Origin: an uncultured Xanthobacteraceae bacterium | Lineage (GTDB): Bacteria > Pseudomonadota > Alphaproteobacteria > Rhizobiales > Xanthobacteraceae | Direction: 5' to 3' | Length of the DNA: 6,397 nucleotides | NCBI GenBank assembly: GCA_955652195.1 | Contig: CATPBC010000192.1 | Coordinates: forward strand, 1 to 6,397 | Shown: positions 1 to 5,516 of the stretch, piece by piece | How the letters are laid out: each line of letters begins with the position of its first letter | Numbering within the stretch: position 1 is the stretch's first letter | Translations under genes and position numbers: made by a program | Notes under the pieces: generated by a model | What the model was told of the DNA's origin: nothing | The model's input: only the letters and a program-made list of their open reading frames with translations | Databases searched by the model: none

Positions 1-1
1 C

Positions 2-325
2 GCCGGGCCCGAGGGCATCGAAATGCTCCGCGACGGCGGCACCTATGTCGAGATGGGCCAGTTCACCGATGCGGGCTCGATCAATACATCCTGGCACCGC
101 ATCTGCACCAAGGACCTCAACGTGCTGGGGTCGTGGGGATTCACCGGCAACGATCTGCCGCTTGGCGTCGACATGCTCTATCGCACCCGCGCCAAATATC
201 CTTGGCTGGACATGCAGACGCTCTATCCTTTCTCGGAGGAAGGCATCGGGCGCGCAGTCGCAGATGCGATGGCGATGAAAACGGTGAAATCGACCATCGT
301 GCCGTGGCCCGAACAGATCCAATAA
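2..325 (+). CDS. Zinc-binding medium-chain alcohol dehydrogenase, C-terminal part (5' end outside window)
   Basis: The reading frame is open from the first bases of the window and ends at TAA 323-325, leaving 107 C-terminal residues. The segment MLRDGGTYVEMGQFTDAG matches the last strands of the Rossmann NAD(P)-binding domain of zinc-type medium-chain dehydrogenases (Tdh/alcohol dehydrogenase group), where a glycine-rich turn follows a strand reporting on cofactor binding. The following part (NVLGSWGFTGNDLP, then a helix and LYPFSEEGIGRAVADAM) fits the usual return to the catalytic domain, including the common 'F..E.I..A...' helix near the C-terminus. Family members oxidise alcohols or sugars with NAD(P)+ in the cytoplasm. 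The catalytic zinc ligands and cofactor-binding glycines lie upstream of the window, so substrate and activity cannot be judged. An internal ATG at 23 is not a plausible start because the homologous domain clearly continues upstream. Confidence 0.85.
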   Translation, partial: AGPEGIEMLRDGGTYVEMGQFTDAGSINTSWHRICTKDLNVLGSWGFTGNDLPLGVDMLYRTRAKYPWLDMQTLYPFSEEGIGRAVADAMAMKTVKSTIVPWPEQIQ

Positions 326-373
326 AGCATGATCCCGAAAAGTGGATTCCGGTTTTCGGAAAAGATCATGCTT
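325..373. repeat. Intergenic palindromic repeat (RIME-like Rhizobiales element)
   Basis: An imperfect palindrome directly follows the dehydrogenase stop codon and shares its last base. Outer arms AAGCATGATC (325-334) and GATCATGCTT (364-373) are perfect complements. Inner arms CCGAAAA (335-341) and TTTTCGG (353-359) also pair, with a 4-nt A bulge on the right side and an 11-nt loop at 342-352. From memory, near-identical sequences are dispersed in intergenic regions of Bradyrhizobium, Rhodopseudomonas and relatives, comparable to the RIME elements of rhizobia; the copy number was not tested here. There is no T-tract, so it is not a typical intrinsic terminator, although the stem could protect the 3' end of the upstream mRNA. 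Confidence 0.8.
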
Positions 374-420
374 AAACAATAGAAGCGCGCCTTACTTTTT
401 GCCGGCGGTGTTCGAAACGC

Positions 421-945
421 ATGCTGCGGACCTTGAAAACCATCACCTTCGTCTACGCGCCGCAGGAAGATCGCATCGCTGCCGCGATCAATGCCGGAGG
501 TGCGGATGCTTGGTCGTGCTGGCTGACCAGGCGGCTGGCGCTGGCGGTGCTCGAACGCGCCACCGAATACTTGGCCAATACTTCGAATCTGGCGCAACGC
601 GCGCCTGCGGATCTGCGCAGCGAAGCGATTGCGTTCGAGCGCGAAGCGGCCATCGTCAAGACCGCTCCGGCGATGTCGCAGACCCCGCCTGAAATTCTCA
701 AATCCAGCGCAGTTGCCGCGGAGCTTGCGGACCGGCTGACGATTGCGCGCGAGCAAGATGCCTTCCGTCTCGAGCTGCGCGGCCAAAGCGGACATGGCGT
801 GACCGGGGTCATCAAGCGCGATGAAATTCAACGCGTGCTACAGATGCTGCACGGGGTCGTCGCGCAAGCGGGTTGGCTGGCCCTCCCTGCTGCGCGGTCG
901 GCGTCGGCTGCTGCGCCAGGCGAGGCCAAGCCGGCGCGGCACTAG
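421..945 (+). CDS. Hypothetical protein, 174 aa, conserved-looking but not recognised
   Basis: I do not recognise a named family. The protein opens with a short beta-like segment (TITFVYAPQEDRI, residues 7-19), then a predicted helix rich in Leu, Ala and Arg (about 33-52, containing WLTRRLALAVLERA), a charged helix near 65-80, a strand pair around 104-120 (RLTIAREQDAFRLELRG) and a helix at 133-151 ending in GW. The last 20 residues are an Ala/Pro-rich tail. There is no signal peptide and no membrane segment, so it is probably cytoplasmic. The composition is balanced, unlike the Arg-rich opposite-strand frame, which supports this strand. ATG 421 is the first usable start after the in-frame TAA at 373-375, but no clear Shine-Dalgarno sequence precedes it, so the start is uncertain. 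It sits between the palindrome and the VOC gene on the same strand. Confidence 0.7.
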   Translation: MLRTLKTITFVYAPQEDRIAAAINAGGADAWSCWLTRRLALAVLERATEYLANTSNLAQRAPADLRSEAIAFEREAAIVKTAPAMSQTPPEILKSSAVAAELADRLTIAREQDAFRLELRGQSGHGVTGVIKRDEIQRVLQMLHGVVAQAGWLALPAARSASAAAPGEAKPARH

Positions 946-949
946 CCGA

Positions 950-978
950 TTGTGCGGCTGACGCCGTTCCGTCAAAAT
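950..978 (+). promoter_or_regulatory. Weak candidate sigma-70-type promoter for the VOC gene
   Basis: TTGTGC (950-955) and CAAAAT (973-978) are separated by 17 nt, giving 3/6 and 4/6 matches to TTGACA and TATAAT. Transcription would begin near 985, upstream of the TTG start at 1016 but downstream of the alternative ATG at 977. Such matches arise easily by chance, so this is only a candidate. Confidence 0.2.
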
Positions 979-1000
979 GATGCTCGTAGTGAGCAGTCAC

Positions 1001-1007
1001 AGGGGAG
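1001..1007 (+). promoter_or_regulatory. Ribosome-binding site deciding a TTG start
   Basis: AGGGGAG is the strongest Shine-Dalgarno-like sequence upstream of the VOC gene and lies 8 nt before TTG 1016-1018. In the frame that begins at ATG 977 this purine block would be inside the coding sequence, so its position favours the TTG start. Confidence 0.55.
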
Positions 1008-1015
1008 AAGACGCC

Positions 1016-1420
1016 TTGGCACAACAGACAAATAATATCACTTGGGACCATATTCATCTGCGCACTGCCGATCCCGAGGCAATGGCGCGGTGGTTTGAGG
1101 CGATGCTCGGCGCGCAAGTGGTTCGCAGCATGCAGCAAGGCAAGCCGCGTATCGATCTCAAGCTCGGCGGCGCCAATATCTTCATCGCTCCGGTCGCTCC
1201 CAGCGACGGCGTAAACGAGCCGCCGGTCACGCCCTATCGCGGGCTCGATCATTTTGGTCTAGCAGTGAGCGGTATTGATGCGATCGCGGCCGAACTCAAA
1301 AAGAAGGGCGTTGAATTCACCCGCGAGCCTACGACGGTTCGCCCCGGCGTACGCATCTGCTTCCTGCGCGGGCCGGAAGGCGTCTCGATCGAGCTTTTGG
1401 ACCGCGACCCGAAATATTGA
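1016..1420 (+). CDS. VOC-family (glyoxalase/bleomycin-resistance/dioxygenase fold) protein
   Basis: A protein of 134 aa, the usual size of a single-chain VOC protein with two beta-alpha-beta-beta-beta modules. The first module runs from WDHIHLRT (about residues 10-17) through the helix ADPEAMARWFEAMLGA to the strands ending NIFIAPV. The second starts at GLDHFGLAVSGIDA (77-90) and ends at GVSIELLD (122-129). His12 (or His14), His79 and Glu126 occupy the positions that normally bind a divalent metal, so a metal-dependent lyase, isomerase or dioxygenase activity is possible; the substrate cannot be inferred. TTG 1016 is preferred because AGGGGAG lies 8 nt upstream and homology begins just after it. 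ATG 977 in the same frame would add 13 residues (147 aa in total) that look unrelated to the fold. The stop is only 3 nt from the stop of the convergent small gene at 1424. Confidence 0.85.
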   Translation: MAQQTNNITWDHIHLRTADPEAMARWFEAMLGAQVVRSMQQGKPRIDLKLGGANIFIAPVAPSDGVNEPPVTPYRGLDHFGLAVSGIDAIAAELKKKGVEFTREPTTVRPGVRICFLRGPEGVSIELLDRDPKY

Positions 1421-1423
1421 TCG

Positions 1424-1660
1424 TTATTCGGCGGAATTCGCGACGGTTCGGGTGCCGCGGCGCAATAGGATCCGCTGATCGGGATGCTCCTTTTGCGCCG
1501 CGCGGAATATGGCGCGGGCGAGCTGCGGACTGAACGCGCGCGCCAGCACGCGTTCGAGTGCTTGTGCGTCCAGGCCCCACAGTTCGATGCTATAAGAAAG
1601 CTTCTCTGTCTGCGCTGCGAGGACGCTCACCCGCCCGTCCTTGGCTGTTCGTTGATTCAT
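1424..1660 (-). CDS. Small hypothetical protein A, 78 aa, paralogue of its upstream neighbour
   Basis: A small soluble protein without signal peptide or membrane segment; no named family recognised. Residues 21-76 (beginning LSYSIELWG and ending with LLRRGTRTVANS) align without a gap to residues 69-124 of the neighbouring protein encoded at 1697-2086, with 17 of 56 identities by hand count. Shared positions include Y, E and W of Y.(I/V)E(I/L)W, the AA..E.PD segment and I.LR near the end. The pattern suggests a short strand, a long helix, then a strand pair. ATG 1660 is chosen because an AGAGAA sequence lies just upstream; an in-frame TTG at 1687 would add nine residues. The gene follows its paralogue by 36 nt on the same strand and is likely co-transcribed. 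It overlaps no better candidate. Function is unknown. Confidence 0.65.
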   Translation of the reverse strand: MNQRTAKDGRVSVLAAQTEKLSYSIELWGLDAQALERVLARAFSPQLARAIFRAAQKEHPDQRILLRRGTRTVANSAE

Positions 1661-1696
1661 CGCGGTTCTCTGCGGCGGTCGCGGCAATGCAAATAA

Positions 1697-2086
1697 TCAA
1701 TGCTTCGGCCCGCTCCACCGAGCGACGACGCTGCTTTTGTGGCGCAATGTGATGTGGCGATCCGGGAACTCGCGCGTGGCCGCATAATATGCGGCATAGC
1801 CGATGCTGGCATTGGCGGTGACGGCGACGATCTGCTCCACCGACGCGCCGCTGTCATTCCAAATTTCGACTTTGTAAGGCAGGTCTTCCCGTTCCGACGG
1901 CAGCGGCTGTGATGGGACGCTTTTTGGCAGGCCGTCCTCGCGGTCGCTGGGCGGCCCCAGCCGCAAAAGTCCGCCCGGCCAGGGCACTACCGAGGTAATC
2001 TTGTTTGCATTTATTCGCATGTCAAACCGAACGTGCAGGAACCGATTAAGTCTGGAAACATTGGGGTAGAGGCCCATTCGGTTCAC
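1697..2086 (-). CDS. Small hypothetical protein B, 129 aa, paralogue of the downstream gene
   Basis: No named family recognised. The conserved part is C-terminal (about residues 69-124, LPYKVEIWN to SSVVARW) and matches the 78-aa downstream protein without gaps. B differs by an N-terminal extension of roughly 65 residues rich in Pro, Gly, Arg and Ser, probably disordered. There is no signal peptide or membrane helix. The start is uncertain. GTG 2086 has AGGGGAG (2104-2098 on the minus strand) 11 nt upstream. ATG 2020 would give 107 residues but lacks a visible ribosome-binding site. The gene is divergent from the histidine kinase, with only 54 nt between the two start codons if GTG is used, so the promoters must overlap. 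Confidence 0.65.
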   Translation of the reverse strand: MNRMGLYPNVSRLNRFLHVRFDMRINANKITSVVPWPGGLLRLGPPSDREDGLPKSVPSQPLPSEREDLPYKVEIWNDSGASVEQIVAVTANASIGYAAYYAATREFPDRHITLRHKSSVVARWSGPKH

Positions 2087-2097
2087 AATAGCAACTG

Positions 2098-2104
2098 CTC
2101 CCCT
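2098..2104 (-). promoter_or_regulatory. Candidate ribosome-binding site for small protein B
   Basis: On the minus strand this reads AGGGGAG, 11 nt before GTG 2086. It is the best Shine-Dalgarno match upstream of the gene and is the reason for preferring GTG 2086 over ATG 2020. The spacing is slightly long. Confidence 0.4.
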
Positions 2105-2131
2105 AAAATAAAGAAATCACTGACGGCGTGT

Positions 2132-2136
2132 GGAGA
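2132..2136 (+). promoter_or_regulatory. Ribosome-binding site deciding the kinase start
   Basis: GGAGA lies 4 nt before ATG 2141 within an A-rich leader. It supports ATG 2141 as the kinase start over the in-frame GTG at 2033, which would add 36 non-conserved residues and overlap the divergent gene. Confidence 0.6.
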
Positions 2137-2140
2137 AAAA

Positions 2141-4594
2141 ATGGAACTCAAGTTTTCCGGTTCCATACAAGACTTGCCTGCCGCCGACCGGTTCGCGCTG
2201 CTGATCGATGCCGTCACCGATTACGCAATCTATCTCCTCGATAACGAGGGCGTGATCCGAACCTGGAACTCGGGCGCCGAGCGGATCAAGGGCTACCGAG
2301 CGCGCGACGTTATCGGCCAGCATTTTTCGCTGTTCTTTACCGCCGAAGACAGGGCACTCGACGTGCCGGGTCAAATTCTCGCCCGCGCCAGCCGCACTGG
2401 GCGCGCCGAGCAGGAGGGGTGGCGCGTCCGCAAAGATGGCAGCCGGTTCTGGGCGGCCTCGATCGTCCAGCCGGTCCTCGATTCGCGAGGTCGCGCCGGC
2501 GGCTTCGCCAAGATCACCCGCGACATCACCGAGCGACAACAGGCGCAACAGGCGCTCTACGAAAGCGAGCGCAAATTCCGCCTCCTGGTCGAAGCCGTCA
2601 AGGACTGCGCCATCTACATGCTCGATCCGAGCGGCATTATCGTAAACTGGAATTCAGGAGCGGAGCGGCTGAAGGGATATTCAGCGGCGGAGATCGTCGG
2701 CCAGCATTTTTCAAAATTCTACACGCGTGATGACCGCATGGCGGGCTTGCCGGCGCGCGTCCTCGAAGCAGCAGCGCGCGATGGCCACTACGAGGCTGAA
2801 GGCTGGCGGCTGCGCAAGGATGGCGGGCGGTTCTGGGCCGCGGTGGAGGTCGACGCCATCCACGACGAGAATCAGCGATTGATCGGCTTCGCCAAAATCA
2901 CCCGCGACATCACCGAGCGGCAAATCGCCCAGCAGACATTGCGCGAAACCGCGCGGCAGTTCCGCACGCTGATCGGGGGCGTCACCGATTACGCTCTTTA
3001 CATGCTCGATCCCAACGGTCTGGTCATTAATTGGAATACTGGCGCCGAACGGATCAAGGGATACGCGGCCGACGAAATCATCGGACAGCACTTCTCGCGC
3101 TTTTACACCGATCGCGATCGCGCCGCAGGCTTACCGGCGCGCGCGCTGCAAATCGCGGCGCAGGACGGCCGGTTCGAGGCGGAGGGCTGGCGCGTGCGCA
3201 AGGACGGCAGTCTGTTCTGGGCCAATGTGGTGATCGACCGCATCACCGACGAGGACGGCGCGGTGATCGGCTTCGCCAAGATCACGCGCGACATCACGGA
3301 ACGAAGAAATGCGCAATTGGCCCTGCAAGAAGCGCAAGCGCAGCGCGCTCAGGCACAGAAGATGGAAGCGCTGGGCCAGCTGACCGGCGGCGTGGCGCAC
3401 GATTTCAACAATCTTCTGATGATTGTCGGCGGCCACTTGCAATCGTTGAAGAAGCTGATTGCCGGCGATGAAAGCGGCCGCCGCGCCGTCGAGGCGATCG
3501 AACTCGCTGCTAAGCGCGGAGCGACGCTGACCCGGCAGCTATTGACGTTTTCACGGCGACAGACGTTTCATCCGGCGGTCGCCAATCTTAGCGAAAGCAT
3601 CGAGGCGTTTCGGAATATGCTGACAACGTCGCTTGGCGCGTCGGCGCGGCTGGTGATCGATGTACCTCCCGAAACTTGGCCGGTGCAAATTGATCGCAGC
3701 GAATTTGAGTTGGCGCTGGTCAACCTCGCGCTAAACGCCCGCGATGCAATACCGCAGGACGCCGGCGTCATCAGCATCTCTGCCGAGAACGTGCAATTGA
3801 CGCCGGAACAGACACCCGCTGGGTTGCGCGGTGAATTCGTCGCGTTGAGCGTCACCGACAACGGCTGCGGCATTGCCCCCGACATTCTGTCCTTGGTGTT
3901 CGATCCATTCTTCACCATCAAAGGTGCGAACAAAGGAAGCGGACTTGGTTTGTCGCAGGTCCACGGTTTTGCCCATCAATCCGGGGGTACCGTGACCATC
4001 ACCAGCGACCTCGGACGTGGCACCTGCGTAACGCTTTATTTGCCGCGCGCCACGGGAGCGCCAAAGAAGGAGCGGGGCGAACGCGATAGCGTCATTGATC
4101 ATCTCGAAGGCGGAACTGCGCTCGTGGTGGAAGATAATCCGGAGGTGGCCAAAGTCACCGAGCAGATGGTTCGACAACTCGGTTATCGGGTACAGCGGGC
4201 GGAAAGTGCGGCAACTGCGCTCGAGCTTGCCGGGCATATGCGGTTCCAACTCGTCATTAGCGATATCGTCATGGCTGGATCAATGGACGGCGTCGGACTC
4301 GCGCGCGCACTCCGCCAGCAGCACCCAGATCTGTCAATCGTACTGGTGACCGGCTACAGCAGCAGCGCGACGGCGGCTGAATTCGAATTCGCCATGCTGC
4401 GCAAGCCCTTCGAATTGTCGCACTTGAGCCGCGCAATAGCGAAAGCGACGGCGGAAACTGACGGAAGCGGCAGCGACAATGTGATCCGGTTGCGCCGCCG
4501 AACCATGACCGCGCCTGAACGGCAGAAGACGCGCGATGACGACGGGCGCGAGCATCCAGGACACGACGATCAGGGTCCTGACACCCCGGCGTGA
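2141..4594 (+). CDS. Hybrid sensor histidine kinase/response regulator with three tandem PAS domains
   Basis: A protein of 817 aa with no membrane segment, hence a soluble cytoplasmic sensor. Domain order: PAS1 (about 17-140), PAS2 (144-268), PAS3 (272-396), a short coiled linker (398-412), HisKA with the H-box KMEALGQLTGGVAHDFNN and phosphoacceptor His420, HATPase_c, and a C-terminal receiver (about 659-770). ATPase motifs are intact: N-box NLALNARDA (528-536, key Asn532), G1 DNGCG (573), F-box FDPFF (587) and G2 GSGLGL (599-604). The receiver keeps Glu664/Asp665, phosphorylated Asp708, Thr737 and Lys755, so internal phosphorelay from His420 to Asp708 should be possible. Each PAS ends in the same GFAKITRDITER linker. 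None has the Cys of the LOV NCRFLQ motif, so flavin-Cys light sensing is unlikely; heme or small-ligand sensing is undetermined. A charged, probably disordered tail of about 45 residues follows the receiver. No cognate response regulator is adjacent, and the receiver has no DNA-binding output domain. ATG 2141 with GGAGA upstream is the preferred start. Confidence 0.95.
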   Translation: MELKFSGSIQDLPAADRFALLIDAVTDYAIYLLDNEGVIRTWNSGAERIKGYRARDVIGQHFSLFFTAEDRALDVPGQILARASRTGRAEQEGWRVRKDGSRFWAASIVQPVLDSRGRAGGFAKITRDITERQQAQQALYESERKFRLLVEAVKDCAIYMLDPSGIIVNWNSGAERLKGYSAAEIVGQHFSKFYTRDDRMAGLPARVLEAAARDGHYEAEGWRLRKDGGRFWAAVEVDAIHDENQRLIGFAKITRDITERQIAQQTLRETARQFRTLIGGVTDYALYMLDPNGLVINWNTGAERIKGYAADEIIGQHFSRFYTDRDRAAGLPARALQIAAQDGRFEAEGWRVRKDGSLFWANVVIDRITDEDGAVIGFAKITRDITERRNAQLALQEAQAQRAQAQKMEALGQLTGGVAHDFNNLLMIVGGHLQSLKKLIAGDESGRRAVEAIELAAKRGATLTRQLLTFSRRQTFHPAVANLSESIEAFRNMLTTSLGASARLVIDVPPETWPVQIDRSEFELALVNLALNARDAIPQDAGVISISAENVQLTPEQTPAGLRGEFVALSVTDNGCGIAPDILSLVFDPFFTIKGANKGSGLGLSQVHGFAHQSGGTVTITSDLGRGTCVTLYLPRATGAPKKERGERDSVIDHLEGGTALVVEDNPEVAKVTEQMVRQLGYRVQRAESAATALELAGHMRFQLVISDIVMAGSMDGVGLARALRQQHPDLSIVLVTGYSSSATAAEFEFAMLRKPFELSHLSRAIAKATAETDGSGSDNVIRLRRRTMTAPERQKTRDDDGREHPGHDDQGPDTPA
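2192..3343 (+). repeat. Three in-phase 384-bp tandem repeats encoding the PAS domains
   Basis: Units 2192-2575, 2576-2959 and 2960-3343 each encode 128 residues. Equivalent Phe codons (residues 18, 146 and 274) are exactly 384 bp apart. The linker block starting GGCTTCGCCAA occurs at 2501-2535, 2885-2919 and 3269-3303, again exactly 384 bp apart. Blocks 1 and 2 differ at 1 of 35 bases, and blocks 1 and 3 at 3 of 35. The rest of each unit is more diverged. This is internal duplication of a domain rather than a mobile element. Confidence 0.9.
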
Positions 4595-4652
4595 GCGCTC
4601 GCACGCGCCGCAGGCTCATTTTGCCGCGCATCAAATCAGTGGCTTTGGCCGG

Positions 4653-5507
4653 TTACAATTTCACGGCGCGCAGAAATTCGAGCACGTGCGGATTCGTCGC
4701 GTCTTCGGTTTGCGCCTCGACCGCGACATCCCAATAGCGCGACTGCGGCAGGCATTCTTCGAGATAGCGCGCCGCCGAGGTGGCGTGCGCGGCGTCGTGT
4801 CCCGGCGCGACGAAGGCCGGAATGGCGACGCGCATCAATTGCTCGGGCTCCGCGCCGGGCGCGGTGTCGCGATCGAACAAAGCGTCGCGCATAGCCCCGC
4901 AAATTGCGATGTATCGTTGCAAATCTTGGCGCGCATAAGCGGCGGCAAAAGCCGTGTCGTTTTTGATCACTGAAGCCCACGGGCCGCCGCGTGGATCGGC
5001 GCCGAATGGCTTGCCTTCCGCGCGTACGAGTGCGACCACGCGATCGAGCCCGTTCTCTTGCGCGAAAGCGATATGCTCGGCGAAGCGGTGATGGCTCGAT
5101 ATGCGGTATTTGGCGCCGCCGACGGGCCAGTACAGGATCATACTCGCCACCGTTTCGGGATGGGCGACGGCGAACGCAACAACCGGTGCGCAGCCCATGC
5201 AGCCGCCCATGAGATGTGCGCGCGGAATGCGCAAATGCTCGAGCAGCCCTTTGCCTTGCGCGACGTAATGCCCCCAGGTGATCGGCTCGATCCGCCCGCC
5301 CGATTGGCCGCATTCGCGCCGGTCGAACAGGATGCAGGTGAAATGCGCCGGCAGATGATCGAGTAGCTTTATCTTCTGGTAGATGCCGAGTGTCGACCAG
5401 GCCTCGGCCACCGCATTGAAGCCGCCCGGCGCGTACATCAGGAGCGGCGGGCCCGACCCGACGATTTCGTAACGCGTCACGATGCCGTCGATGACGACCG
5501 TCGGCAT
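4653..5507 (-). CDS. Alpha/beta hydrolase with Cys in the nucleophile elbow
   Basis: A cytoplasmic protein of 284 aa with the alpha/beta-hydrolase layout. The oxyanion-loop region is PPLLMYAPGGF (20-30), followed by a DRRECGQSGG stretch (62-71) equivalent to the family's D.RG.G.S. The nucleophile elbow is GGCMG (101-105), placing Cys103 where most members have Ser. A late strand gives IPAFVAPGHDAAH (229-241) with Asp238 as the probable acid. His274 near the C-terminus (NPHVLEFL) is the best candidate for the catalytic His; His241 is an alternative. Cys nucleophiles are known in dienelactone hydrolases, so the protein may still be active, possibly on lactones or thioesters; the substrate is unknown. 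The start ATG 5507 is 9 nt after the stop of the PanB-like gene, with purine-rich AAGGGCTAGGG overlapping that stop, so the two are surely one transcript. It converges with the kinase, leaving a 58-bp gap. Confidence 0.88.
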   Translation of the reverse strand: MPTVVIDGIVTRYEIVGSGPPLLMYAPGGFNAVAEAWSTLGIYQKIKLLDHLPAHFTCILFDRRECGQSGGRIEPITWGHYVAQGKGLLEHLRIPRAHLMGGCMGCAPVVAFAVAHPETVASMILYWPVGGAKYRISSHHRFAEHIAFAQENGLDRVVALVRAEGKPFGADPRGGPWASVIKNDTAFAAAYARQDLQRYIAICGAMRDALFDRDTAPGAEPEQLMRVAIPAFVAPGHDAAHATSAARYLEECLPQSRYWDVAVEAQTEDATNPHVLEFLRAVKL

Positions 5508-5516
5508 GGCAGGACC

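Noticed and set aside
223..831. 202-codon minus-strand open frame across the palindrome and the 174-aa gene
   Set aside because: It is Arg-rich and low in plausible structure, runs through the repeat and the dehydrogenase end, and is antisense to a better coding frame.
812..1252. 146-codon minus-strand frame over the VOC gene
   Set aside because: It is antisense to a gene with a clear VOC fold and metal ligands; its high-GC shadow composition explains it.
2038..2062. GGAAC-N16-CATT, resembling an EcfG-type general stress promoter upstream of the kinase; a second one on the minus strand at 2164-2140
   Set aside because: The expected downstream element is CGTT and both have CATT. The minus-strand copy lies on the kinase start codon, so chance is the simpler explanation.
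2082..2110. TTCACA-N17-AAAATA as a sigma-70 promoter for the kinase
   Set aside because: The -10 match is weak in a locally AT-rich leader; nothing else supports it.
2033..2140. 36-residue N-terminal extension of the kinase from GTG 2033
   Set aside because: It lacks a ribosome-binding site, overlaps the divergent gene, and the sequence is not like a PAS or signal region.
2141..3340. LOV-type photosensor domains in the kinase
   Set aside because: No NCRFLQ-like motif or flavin-binding Cys is seen in any of the three PAS units; the Cys in PAS2 (KDCAIY) is at a different position.
4605..4629. Stem GCGCCGCA/TGCCGCGC with a 9-nt loop between the kinase and hydrolase stops, as a bidirectional terminator
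   Set aside because: It has one mismatch, is a short stem typical of high-GC DNA, and has no T-tract on either strand.
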